From contig OZ020304.1 in assembly GCA_963971305.1 (NCBI GenBank), forward strand, positions 22,178,103 to 22,242,102: 64,000 nt of DNA. The letters are read 5' to 3'. The position numbers and the translations under genes were made by a program. Shown here one piece after another: positions 45,641 to 58,000 of the stretch. The notes beneath the pieces are model-generated. The model was not told the origin of the DNA, ran no database searches, and saw nothing but the letters and a program-made list of their open reading frames with translations. Each line of letters begins with the position of its first letter. Within the stretch, counting starts at the first letter, position 1. This DNA comes from Arcuatula senhousia (Eukaryota > Mollusca > Bivalvia > Mytilida > Mytilidae).

Positions 45641-47474
45641 AAAGACATAGTCAGTGCAAGAAATGCATGGTGTCTTAAAATGACACCTTGTACTAGAAGA
45701 TATTTATTTCGTGATATAATGTTTTATAAATGCAATGATTACTTAAGATTTACGATTAAAAATATAATTTTTTACTCTTTTAATTTTGTTGTTTTTTCTT
45801 TGATACTTTTGATAAAGTAATTGATATGCATTTAATAACAAAATTTATTGCCAAATAGATCATCAAATTGAAAAATGAATGGTTTACAGCGTCCAAATAG
45901 ACTCCATCTCGACATGGGGTTTTTACATATAGAATTTCAAGGATCAAAAACATAACGTATATTTACGAGACTAAAACCGTTTGAGTTTTTACAACTAGTT
46001 CCAAAATATCGACTCAAATTTATCACGTGAGGTTCATAAATGACAAAACGTAGACTGATTTACGGCAATATGGCGAACAGCATGACGGGAAAGCCGGGTA
46101 GTTAATCGGTTTCATCTAATTTAAAAATTCAAATAAAATTCAAACAGTGTAAAAGAAAAAGAAGAGAGGTTTAAGAACATAATAAGAGATAGTTTTGTCT
46201 CATGCAGTTTAAGTGTAAATAGTGAACATAACTCGGGTAGGGAATAATACAGACCCCGAGTAACTCATCCAAAAGGCGCCTTACGTTGGCGTGCTCAAAT
46301 GACACGAGACATACTTGCGGTAGGTATTTTAAAGTTATTGTTATGTCCCATTACTAAAATTCGTTTACGTAGCAATATGTATGACATTGCAATTTTTATG
46401 GTTTCGTTCAATGTTGAAAATATATGTTTCTGGCTAATGGCGATATATTTTGTTTTCTTTCTGTAAAATCCTTCCCTCCAATGTCTGGAGTACCGCTGTA
46501 CAGCGTATACAGAGCAACTGTGCGGATAAGCTACTGTCGTGGATGTGCAGGGTAAAAACATAAAATGATAAAACGTGAATAAAAGTGAACCACCAGTAGG
46601 TACGCCAATATGCCTTACTATCCAGAGTACTGGCGAAGTTCGAAGCAGAGAACCCTCCACCTATGTATACACTGCTCGTTGTGAGAAGTCAATACTCCTA
46701 TTAAAAATTTTCGCCTTTACCATTGCTAAGACAGACGGAACTATATGTACACAATTATACAGTGCAGCAAAAAAGTTAACCATATACAGTTATATCAGGA
46801 CTATGATCACAGTCATGCATATAGCACTACGCTAATAAAGTTCTAAGCAGAGTACCATCAACGTCTTCTAACACTTAAAGCACTAATGAAGCAGATTGTC
46901 AATAACTTGATATATTAATAAGCACTGTCTATAAGCGGCTTGAGTTCATATAGTGATAAGCACAGGTAGTATCACAGAGTTCAAAAGCACTAGCACTAGA
47001 AAGTTATTATTGAGCTAAAATCTAAAAAACTGTTGTCATATTACACAGACCTATAAGAAAAAAGTAAATGAGAGAAACTGCATGTAGCACTTAATTATTT
47101 GACACTGATGACTATACTTTAATTGTTTAAGTAGATTTAAGAAGTTAAAAATCTAATAGTAAACTTAACATGAGCCAATTAATATTTAATCAAGCATGAG
47201 GCTATGTATTATTTGACAGTAACTGATAGCACTTGGAAAAGATTTTTAAAATATCATTGGATTTTATACATCTTAAGCAACCCGCACCATAGAGTCTGAT
47301 TGGAACAAAAATTTAAATTTAAATCAGAAACATCATATTGAGTAATATACCAGTACTTTAAACGTTAAATAAGGGTCATAAGTATATACTAGTAATATTT
47401 GACTAAATAAAAAATAGCCAGGGAAAGTTAGCTAGTAATAGACTAAAAGTAAGAATTTTCTGGTAAATGCCACC
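45641..47474. other. Non-coding DNA, in part probably the 3' untranslated tail of the adjoining LINE
   Basis: No gene is recognised. The minus-strand LINE reading frame ends at 47475, so sequence just left of it should be its 3' tail; I could not find where the tail ends. Open frames at 46295-46835 on both strands lack family resemblance. Confidence 0.35.
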
Positions 47475-47878
47475 CTATCGCATCATAATGTCCAGCTCGG
47501 CACAGCGCTTTCGATGGAGCACATAAATTAAACCTCTGGATATAGCTTCAATGTTTACTAACATTATGTCAGTTTGGAGCTTCAATGGAACTCTGGGATT
47601 CGAGACGTCTAAAATTATCTTGAAACGAAGCAGCCTGTCAGTGAATACCAAAACTTCTAGAGCTTCATCAAAGTCATGTAACAGTGACTTCAGATCTCTG
47701 AGAAACGGTTCTCGGACAGTATCAGACGACTCACATATAGTACGAAATGTTCAAAGTCCTCAATTCCATTGTCGCAAAGAGGACAAACGGCACTAACCTC
47801 GTACTTGTTGAATCTACTTCGACTTATCTGTAGATGATAGACACCAGACAACAGTCTTGCTTTAATGTTAGCCTATTT

Positions 47879-48987
47879 AGCTCACCTGACCCGAAGGGTC
47901 AGGTGAGCTATTGCCGTCACTTGTCGTCCGTCCGTCGTCCGTCGTCCAACTTTTCAAAAATCTTCTTCTCTGAAACCGCATGGCCAATTGTAACTAAACT
48001 TGGTAGGGTTGTTCTATAGTATGTCTTTTACAAAACCATCGTTCAGATTTTTGATTGGATGAACAACATGGCCGCTTTGGCTAAAAATAGAACATAGGGG
48101 TAAATTGCAGTTTTTTTTGCAAATAACTCAAAAACGGTAACAGATATCAAAATTCTGGCTGGGAAGTGATCAGCACCTCAAGATCTACCTGCCCAGAAAT
48201 TTCAAGAATTTCCAACAACCGATGTAGGAGTAATTGCCCTTTTTCTGGATTTTTTGTATTTTGCACTTATTTAGTTTCAAGAAGATCCAACAACCGATGT
48301 AGGAGTTATTGCCCTTTTTCTGGATTTTTTCAAAATTTTTCACTTGTTTAGCCATATATCTTGAAAACTATACAAGGTATTTCAAGAATTTAAATTGCAT
48401 ATGATTAAGCACATCAAGATCTACATTTCAAGTATTTAGATCAGACTGTAGAATCATTTCTTTTAGGAGTTATGGTCCTTAAAACAACAAAATTTACCAT
48501 TTTTCATTACTTTTTTCCTGAATTTCAAAGATAAACTTGTCTGACACCGTAAGACCAACTGCATTTTAACTTGGTACACTTGTTAAAAAGCTTATATGCT
48601 ACAACTCTATTGTTCAGAATTTTGATTCGTCAAAAAACATGGCCACCATGGCTAAAAATAGAACATAGGGGTAAATTGCATTTTTTTGCTAATAACTCAA
48701 AAATGGTTTCAGATATCAAAATTGTGCAAGAATAAAAAAAGATCAGCATATTAAGATCTACCTGTGCTGAAATTTTGGAAAAGATCTGACTGCTGATGTG
48801 GGAGTTATTGTCCTTTTTCCTAATTTTTGCCAAATTGTGCACTTACATGTATTAAGCCCAATATCTTGAAAAATAACCAAGATATTTCAGAAATTTAAAT
48901 CGCATATGGTTATGCACAATTATATCTACAAAATATATGTGTCTGTGTAGTTCAGGTGAGCGATTCGGGCTCCTGGGAGCCTCTTGT
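47879..48987. mobile_element. Tandem-core element with hairpin end, inserted in the LINE (family G)
   Basis: The left end is a perfect hairpin, AGCTCACCTGACCC GAA GGGTCAGGTGAGCT (47879-47909), followed by GTCCGTCCGTCGTCC. The core holds two related ~550 bp units: GGCTAAAAATAGAACATAGG occurs at about 48078 and 48650, and CAAATAACTCAAAAACGG, CAAGATCTACCTG and GGAGTTATTG-type phrases recur in both. The right end reads CAGGTGAGCGATTCGGGC then TCCTGGGAGCCTCTTGT. The same right end opens the array at 62792. There is no clear target duplication, as expected for a Helitron-like element. Confidence 0.68.
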
Positions 48988-49205
48988 TGATAGTTATGGT
49001 ATCAAATCCAGCTCTGTCCCACACGTTGTGAATTCTTCCTCCTGTCATTGTTTTTGGATCTAGATTTCTCAAGGTTGACCTTTCTTGGGTCATTTCACAG
49101 ATTTTATTTCTCCAAAATAGATTAACCATCTTCTTCACCTGATCTTTCCACTGTGATTTAGACGGCATTGAGTCCATAAGATCGAATATGGAGTCTAAAT
49201 TATAT

Positions 49206-49410
49206 ATATTATGGACTTGAAGATCGCAATGGAAGAGGGAGGTTTGGCGCCATAAAACCTGGTTAAACCCACCATTTCGTTTGAAATGCCTGTACCAAGT
49301 CAGGACCATTGCGATCCACCAATTCTCCGGTATGACTGATTCGTTTTTGTCATTTTCTCTGGACTATGAGATTGATCATTCAAGTTTGGTAGTTTTGTTA
49401 TTACCTTTAT
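49206..49410 (-). repeat. Rep-A copy inserted in the LINE
   Basis: The phrases ACCTGGTTAAACCCACC, TTTGAAATGCCTGTACCAAG, CAGGACCATTGCGATCC and TCATTCAAGTTTGGTAG match the other Rep-A copies. On both sides the LINE protein frame is interrupted exactly here (LFGIYN before, LDSIFDLMDS after), so the insertion is later than the LINE. Confidence 0.65.
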
Positions 49411-51460
49411 TGTAAATCCCAAAGAGCTGCTGTACATATATGAACCAGCTATGAGACGTGTTGTTCTTAAGAAGTAATTGTCTGATTCTTATTTCTTTTT
49501 CAACATTGTAGGATTTCATAATATTCCCAAAAGTCACGAATATTTGTCTTTGTAGGTATGCCTCCATAGGTAGTTGTCCAGACAATATGTAGATTGCCGC
49601 ATCAGCACTCTGATCGAGTAAGTACAATATTTTCTTGATTTGCGACTTGTGAAAAAAGTTAAGATCTTCTATATTCTTCTTGCTGAGTTTTATACAGTCT
49701 AAACCAAAAAGCAAGCGAGGTCTTACGTATATATTCCACAGTTTCAGAGCAATGCTGGGATTTACACCATTGAAACCATGCATACCAGCTCCCATTAGTG
49801 CATAGCTTGTTCGTCGAGCTAGTTTGATTTGACACATATAATGTCATTTCCTGTTGTTTTCCTTTCTATACCAACATGGGTATAGTTCGCCACAGATTCC
49901 AGTGGCTTGTCATGCAGGTAGAACTCGTCACAGCTTTTCTCTCCTCTTTTCTTATTGAATGACATGTTACTTTACTTTTTGTTTCACTGATCAAGTATCT
50001 TTCTTTGTTAGCATATTTTTCCTGCAGATTGAGCATTGTTTGTAATGAAAACGGATCTTTTGCTACCAGAACTATATCATCGGTGCATGTTGGACTTGAT
50101 ACGTGTATTGAGCCAATACTAAATCCTAGATTTTTAGATTCAAATAGATCGAGCAATTGGTTGATGAAATGTTTGTATAGGGTTGGTGAGAGTATTCCAC
50201 CCTGCCTTGCTCCTTGCTGGTCGCTGAAGGCCTCTGAGAATTGTCCATTCCACTTTACTTTTGAGCTCATATTTTGGTACCATTCATAAATCAGTTACCA
50301 GTTGTCATCTACTACACCTGCCTTATGTAATTTAAGCATTAACGATTCGTGCCAGACTACATCAAATGCCTTCGAGGCATCGATGTTTGCTATAAGTAGT
50401 TTTTGTTGACTATCCATAGCTTCTGCGATTGCTTCCGTTAGCAGCAATGCAGCATTTGTCGGTGACACATTCTAGGTGAAGCCTCTCTGTAAATTGTTCT
50501 GACATTTGTCCAGCTCTGGTGACATTTTAGATAAATGTAAAGTCTCAAAAACTTTCCATAGAATGCTACCAACAGTGATTCGGTGGTAAGAATTTGGGTC
50601 TTCAAGCGGTTTTCCTTGCTTCTTGTATATTGGGGTGACTATGCCTGATCTAAACATATTCGGTATACATTTTTCAGATAGTATTCTCCTGAATAGGGCA
50701 TACACCTCCAAGTTTCAAATGTTCGCTCATAAGTTTTTGCTCATCTGGTGCTTTACCATTTTTAATTTGCTGTATTGCTTCAGACACTTCACTCATAGCA
50801 GCATATTCATCAGATATTTCTCGTTGCTCAAGTTTACATAAATCCAGTAAGTTTTTAATATCAGTGCTCACTTGATTGTAATATTCTTTGCAGAATGCTG
50901 GATTTTCTGAAGATGTGCTGAGCTTTTCAAAATACGATGCCCACCCTTCACGAATTTCCTCATCTGTGTCTAAATGTTTTCCATCTAAAATTAATTCGGA
51001 TAGTTGCATATTTTTTTCCATGACGTTGTAGGTTTATGATAGAATAAAACCGTTTTTGATCATTTTCACTTGATTCCATAATTCTATTATACAACAGATT
51101 CCGTTTTTCTGCATCTAATTTTCTCTGGCATTGCCTGAGTTTTTTCTTTGCTAGTTTAGATTTTGACCATAGATCAATATTACGCAAGTCTTTTGAACCC
51201 CCCCCCCCCCCCCATCTCTGACGAATTAACAGTAAGCATGTTTACTATCTTTAGCTTATTTACGCAATTCTGGAGGCCATGGTTTCAATTTCAGCTCTCT
51301 TTTCGGTTTCTCCGTACAGGTCACAGATTTCTCAGCAGCTTTGCTTAGGATACTTGCAAGATCATTAAATCTTTCGTCTAAAGTTCCTGAATCTGTGTCG
51401 AAAGACTGAAGCTCATCCACTAAAATTTCTTTGTATTTCTGAATGTTAATTTTTCCCATT

Positions 51461-53869
51461 TTATTTTGGATATATATTTGGACAAAATGTGTATGGTCCC
51501 CGGTATGGTCCTAACAGACTAAGGTAGAACTCCACAATAATCCTTTTTTGCTGAATTTTGCATATATGCTTCAAGTGATGTTGACTATTTTGGCCAGGGT
51601 GCTTAAAATCGCTTGAACTGCTTTTTGCAGTACAAGTCCGGTGGTATTCCATATTCCGAACACGTGAAGTCGTGTGACAGTGTAGTGTCGTATTTGGTTT
51701 CTTTGTTGTACTCGTTGCTTCTAGTAACTATAGCTATCTGAACATATGACGATTTGGGAACCAAAATACGCAAAAATCCAGTTTTTTAACGTTTCCATTA
51801 ATTGAGTCTTAGGTTATGGTGAAATCTAACATACAGGCTTTCAAGCACTTTTTTGCAAAAAAAGGGCCTTTTTGGGGGGCTAAATTTTCAAAAAATAAGG
51901 GCTTTTTAAGCAATTTTTAGGGATATTTGGCAAAAATATGGGATAAAAATTTATATTTCATCGCAAAATTAAAGGTACTCACCACTTTCCGACCCTTGAA
52001 ATACAATGATATGTAACGTAATACCCAGTAAGAAGACCATTATAAAAGATGATCACCAGCATGAACTAATGCTGAATGCTGTGGATCACCATCAAATAGA
52101 CTATATTTAATATACAGGTCTATGATGTAAGTTTTAAGCCTTTGAATGTGAGGTATCGCTAGTTCTGTTAACTAGATTATTTTTTGCGGCCTTTTAAATC
52201 TCCACCGTTAACCATAGCCAGTAATATCAGTGTTTTGGTATCTTTAAAAATCGAGATCAATTTTCGCAAATTCAGAATAATTTTTGGGAATGGCCCTATC
52301 CGGTAAGACACACCTATCAAGTTTACATACATATATAGGCATATACAATTTTTGATGCAATCGTTTTCCAGTATGCAATACTTGCCGATACTGCCATAGT
52401 TTTCATGAAAATACATATGGTGTACCAAAAGGTTCAAAATAATTTAAATGACGACTAGGTGATAAAATGTAGCGCCTAGGCGACATTTTAGTCGACAATG
52501 CGATTTCATTTCTCGCATAGGCGATATTTTTTATCGCCTATGCGATATTTTTTTATCGCCTATGCGATATTTTTTATTGATTTGGTGGTACATTTAACCG
52601 CCTATGCGATACTTTATTTTGAAATGTCTTTCTTGTAATATTTTACTCGGTTCGAATAGAATTTAACACGAGCGTCCGAAGTGGTTCAAAATTAAATATA
52701 TCGACTAGACAATAATTGAATAAAGCACTCTATAAATGACACAAACAATATATGTTAATAACGTGTTTCTCTTGTGAGCCACTCCTCAATGGGTGGTAGA
52801 TAATGTTTATTGACAATTAACTGACACGCCTTAATTCGTGCGAATGCAATAAATGGTAGGATCCCTTGGATTTTTCTTTTTATCAGTTAGCTAATAATAT
52901 GAAATAGGCATTGCCTAACTGCGAGCACAGCATAATGGATTGGTTGACAAATATTTTTGTAAATACATGTGAAAAAAAACTCTCCACATTACAACATAAA
53001 AACAGAACACGGATGGATTCTCATGATCATATGACGGAGTTCCACGAGTAATAAAATCTTTTAAAAATCAAAGTATCACATCGAAAGAACCCCATTCCCG
53101 CAAAGACGTGGGCACTTTGATTCTAAAACATTTGTTTACAGTCCGAAAACCGGTGGTATTTAAACAATAGAATGTGAGCTCTTCATCGGAAAAGATAGGA
53201 AAGTCGATTTGAATGTTTATCCTGGTTGTCAAGTGAATCAAAAGTTCTTTTTAGTACAAAATTTCTTCCAATTTTAAGTTATGCTGATAAAATAAACTTT
53301 TTTGAATTAAAAAGAGTTTTTAAAAGTAACAGATTGCATTTTAATACATGTTATTATGTGGATATTTATGAAATGCATACGGTGCAAACTGAAATGGATC
53401 GCACAACTTTAACTTTTATATAAAAAATTGAAAAAAATCACGCTATTTGTTTAAATGTATATCTTCCCATCTGCAAATTTTCAGACATGTACTGCAAGAG
53501 GTAAAGCCAAAATAAAATTAAGAAAAAGACCTATTTTTCTAGTCCGTCTTGACAACCTTCTTTTTAAAAGTACACGATTTACCTGTTGAATTCGATTATG
53601 TCATAGAACATGTTTACCTTTTTGACCGGTATCCGTAAATTGGGATCAACAGTATGTGAATTTGCATTGTATTGGAGTAAATGTCCAATTCAATATTCAG
53701 TCATCCGTTTTAAAAATAGGAATGCCTCCCATTTATCATGTTTATAATTCATTAAAGATAGAACTTGGTTGTGTCCCTTGAAAGTTTTTCATAGTTACAC
53801 ATTGAATTCAAATGGATCGTTATATGATAACAGTAAAATATAATTTTCAAACTAATATCTGTCTAAAGA
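51461..53869. other. Non-coding DNA
   Basis: Apart from the minisatellite at 52470-52615, nothing is recognised. The short frames (63-86 codons) show no family resemblance. Confidence 0.35.
52470..52615. repeat. Minisatellite of self-complementary TATCGCCTATGCGATA units
   Basis: The ~24 bp unit TTATCGCCTATGCGATATTT recurs about three times head to tail. It is preceded by the inverted form CTCGCATAGGCGATATTTT and by a diverged unit (AGCGCCTAGGCGACATTTTA), with one more distant copy, ACCGCCTATGCGATAC. Each unit is an imperfect palindrome (ATCGC...GCGAT). Confidence 0.75.
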
Positions 53870-53874
53870 AAAGG

Positions 53875-54573
53875 TATTCTGCCCGTGCGGCAGATAGCGA
53901 ACCAATATATACGGGGCAAATTAAATGACAATTCCGGGGAATGCACATTTATTCATCCACATACATACAAACAGGTAAATTGCTGAAACACAATAAAAAC
54001 GAGCATAAATATTCAATCGTAAAAAGTTACAAAATCAAAGTTAATTAAATGTTAGAAACGTGAAAGATATACACAAAGATCGAAACAGACGGACTCTAGA
54101 AACATAGATCATTTATAAAAGGCAAGCACAGCTAAATAAAGTTATCAATAATTACATCGGTTAATTTGGTGACAAGAGTCAAGGTCGAGTAAATTTCCAG
54201 AAAATATTATCAAAAACGAAAGTAGAATTTCAATAACATACGATGTTTCAAACGATGAATAAAACATGACAATTAACGGCTGAAAGGTTTACAATAAGAT
54301 TTACAATAATTTAAAATGTCTTACACTGTGCGTAGGCAAGGATTAACTCCTAAACACGAGCGGTCCAGAAACGTGTCGACATTGATTTCATCAGACGAGA
54401 GAGAGAGAAGGCAGTTAAAACCTGTGTAGTAATCCCGGAGGAGTTACGTCAAAACAGGGATACGGGACACATCCAAAGGAATAAAAACATGTGGTTATTT
54501 AAACAGATGTAAACATCAGACGATAATAAATAATCCAATCAGGAATAATTATTTGTAATATAATTACAGCACA
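53875..54573 (-). repeat. 3' LTR of the BEL element
   Basis: Identical as far as I can read to 58394-59092, including length (699 bp). A minus-strand AATAAA poly(A) signal lies at 53948-53953, about 75 bp before the LTR end. Confidence 0.9.
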
Positions 54574-55008
54574 CTCCCCGCCAAATATCCACGTGGATAT
54601 TTCTCTAACTTTCTTTAAAACACAGTTGAAATAAAATAGATTCCAATATCCAAAGAAGAAATAAATGAATATCACATGAATCCAAATTGAATAAAATAGT
54701 TGAATATTATGTACAGTTCGGAGAACGATCCAACGGCTGTTGTTCTAGAGATCCATCGTTGTATGGCTTCCAGCGTTGCCCAATGGGAAGGGAGTAGATC
54801 TGTTGCTCCAACGTTGCCACGCACGGCGTGGGAAGGAACGACGTGTTCCTTACAATGGACCCCGACGGGTGAATTCAATGAATCGAATATGTTCAAGTAA
54901 AGACAGTTATTGTACACAAAAAAGGTTCGATGTGGAAAGTCACATTAGTAGAACTATGTCGACTATCGGTCGAATGTATGTTGCGGGATTCCCGTTTATG
55001 ACACGCAT

Positions 55009-58000
55009 CTAGTTATCCTGGCGAGTATGAGCTGGATGGCACTCAGCTGCTTTGTACCTACGTTTGCGGCCAGTAGCTTTGAGAGCAGCAGTAAATTGAG
55101 TCAATTTTGACCATGACGAAGAGTCAGAAAATTGTTCCTCACAAGTTGGAATGTGGTCTGCATTGTAAGTTGTGTCGACATTTATGACGGGTCGGATCAC
55201 TTTGTCCATTCCAGGTTCCTGGAGCAAACTGCTGTCTTGAATATCAGAAGACTGAAAGAAACTGGTTCCTGGATCAGTCGGATTCAAGTTTGTTGGGGCG
55301 AGGTTCCCATCGTATGACCTACTGGTAGAGACGTCTTGTCTGTTGTCACGACTTGTGTTCTTTGGGGAGAACTGTTGCTGAATTCCAAAGTTGCTTTGGC
55401 ACGGTTTTGTCACCGTGGGGTTGCCAGAAGTGGACACGTGAGTCCTTTTGACGTTAACATCGGCGGGTGTTCGCCGCTGGTCTAAACAAGTCTCGCCCAC
55501 TACGACCCAGCCAAGTTTGAGTCGTTGAGCGTATGGAGCCCTCGAGGGTCCAATGCGTTGGTCGAGCACATGGTGTGCTTCCGGTAAATCCCGTCCTATA
55601 AGGAGCATGATACCGCAACTTTCGTCCAATGGCGAAAGATGTTTCGCTATATCTCGCAAGTGAGAGTGTTTGTAGGCGACATCTGGTGTCGGAATCTCGT
55701 TCCTGTTGTCAGGAATGTTGTTACATTCTATCACATCAGGTAGGTCCAATGTGTTGTGACCATTGAGTGTTGTCACAACAAAACCATTTCCTCGTCTTCC
55801 GGATGTTATGGTCTTTCCAGAGCAAGTTGAAAGTGTATACGATTCGGGAGGTTCCCGTACATTGAAGTACTTGAAGAACTCCGGTGATGCTAATGACCTG
55901 TTGCTCTGGTCGTCGATTATGGCGTACATTTTCTTTTTGTGACCTGGGTGGTCTTTGTGAAATACATTAACTGGTAGAATTTTTGCACAAGATTTCCCGC
56001 CATATTCTTTACATATTTCCGTGCAGGATGAATTAACCGTGTTAACGGTAGTAGCACTGTTGGTGTAACCTGACTCCCCGCCGTCGTTTAGTGCGGGTTG
56101 TGACATGGACTGGTTTTTATCCCAATGAAGAGCTGTGTTATGTTTATTGCTTCCACACTGCTGACATGAAACACTTACGGGACAATCCCGGCTTATATGT
56201 TTTGTTGACTCGCAACACTTAAAACAAACTTTGTTGTCCTTGAGCAGGGTTTTGCGTTCCTCCAATGGCTTGGAACGGAATCCACGGCAGTCGTTCAACG
56301 AATGGTTGGTGCCATGCAAAATGCATTTCTCAAGCTTGTCTGATAGTTCACTGATGCCAGATGTTTCGGTTTTGTAAACACCAATTTGAGGTTGGGGCTT
56401 AGATGTGAACCTTGTCGAATTCCCTTTTTGAGTGGAGGTTGTAGGTTCCGAGTCGTAGATAAACCCTGGGTTGTTTTTTATCCTGCTGATCTCTCGTATA
56501 AATGCGGAAAATTCCGTAAAGGGAGGAAATGAGGTTGAGTGCTGCTCGTTGTATCTTACTGCTCTAGTTGTCCATCGTTCTTGTAGACCGAATGGTAGTT
56601 TAGAAACAATGGGTTTTATTCCTGAGGAGGAGTCGAAGTAAGCTAATAGATTTCTCAGCTGTGGTTTCTCCTTTACATATTCGATCTCCGACAGGATGTC
56701 TGATAGCTCGTAGAGACGTATGTTGTCTTTGTTTGTGAGCCTTGGGAAATCGGCTAACTTCGATTTTAGAGAAGCTTCTATCATTTCCGGGCAGCCGTAT
56801 CGTTCGTCTAGTCTTTGCCAGAGACGTTGTAGACCCCTTGCTGGGTTGTCGGCGTTCGATGCGCGGATACTGACCGCGTGCTTTGAGGATTCTGTACCTA
56901 ACCATTTTACGAGTAGGTCAAGCTGCTCTGAATCTGAGACGTCCAGCTCTTTCATCACGCTGTCGAAGCTGGACTTCCAAATGTGGTATGACTCAGGTTT
57001 ATCATTGAAAGTGTTGAGCCGGGAAAATATCAGATCCTTTCTCAGTAGAAACTTTGTTATAGCAGTTGTCGGGTCGGAACCCGTAAAACCGGATGTGGGT
57101 TGCTTGACATCTGTTGAACTATGCATTGGATAATCATGATTGGGCGAAAAGGCAGGTGCATTGGTGTTGAACCCAGATAAACCGGAAGTCGGTGTTTTGG
57201 TAGCTGAAATATGTCCAAAATCGTTCATCGGCGATGATGCAGCAGATGGTTGTCCGAAATCTCCAATCGGCGAGTAACATGAAGGTTGCCGATTAAATGT
57301 GACGGCTTTAGTCGTATCAAGCTGTTGTTTGGTGTTGTGTCCGGAAGGGCCCAGTTCCGAGTGTACAGAACGGGCAAAACGAGATGTGTTGGTCGGTTGT
57401 GTAGAAGGTACGTGGTTACCCACGTCTTGCAACCGATTATCCTGTTCGCTGTGAACACTGTGTTGCTGGACATAGTCATGTACCCGTTCAAGCGGGTCTT
57501 CGGTCGGAACCGGAAGTGGATCATTTAGTTCTTGTTCTAAATCGTCCTCCTGTTCTAGAGCTCGGGCTTCGGCCTCTAGCTCGGCAGCTTGTCGTTGAGT
57601 CTCCAGAAGGGTCATTTCTGCTTTGATCTCGGCCTGTCTACGGATGACTTCCGCTTCTCGCTTGGCGGCCTCCTCTTCCATTTGTGTTTTCCGCTGAATG
57701 GCTTCTTGCTCCACTTCGACCTTTTCGGCTTTTATACGGGAAGAATCCCGAGAAGCTCTTTCTTGGAGCTCTGCTTCTTGTTTAGCCATAAGTGCCTGTT
57801 TTTCGGCAAAAGCTATTGCTGCCTTAGCTGCCTCGGCTTTGGCACGTGTCCTTCTAGCCAGACTGGATACGTTTGAAATACGAGAACTGGTCTCGCTATT
57901 TGTCCTTGACTGTCTGGATGTAATGGATTTAGCCATGCTGGTCTGGCCTAACACGTCGTGTAGGTTGGCTATGGCCGATTCATACATTCGTCGGCGTACG

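Larger units (their letters stand above)
47475..51460 (-). pseudogene. Non-LTR retrotransposon (LINE) ORF2, 5'-truncated, broken by two insertions
   Basis: Blocks follow in order on the minus strand. A post-endonuclease linker (51256-51459) and coiled region lead to RT motifs: GIVTPIYKKQGKPLEDPNSY, IDASKAFDVVWHESLM, QQGARQGGILSP and CTDDIVLVA (the catalytic box, with Thr-Asp-Asp). A thumb region follows (ARRTSYALMGAGMHG, LWNIYVRPRLLFGLD). After the inserts come NVWDRAGFDTITIN, ANIKARLLSGVYHLQ, CPLCDNGIEDFEHF (zinc-knuckle-like), and a final stop at 47475-47477. In-frame stops (TAG after QRGFT, TAA after DDNW), frameshifts and a 16-C run (51198-51213) show that it is dead. No endonuclease is present, so it was 5'-truncated on insertion. 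Exact clade was not determined. Confidence 0.78.

Noticed and set aside
46295..46835. Two overlapping opposite-strand frames of 121 and 86 codons
   Set aside because: No recognised motif, and the region is likely the LINE 3' tail or other repeat.
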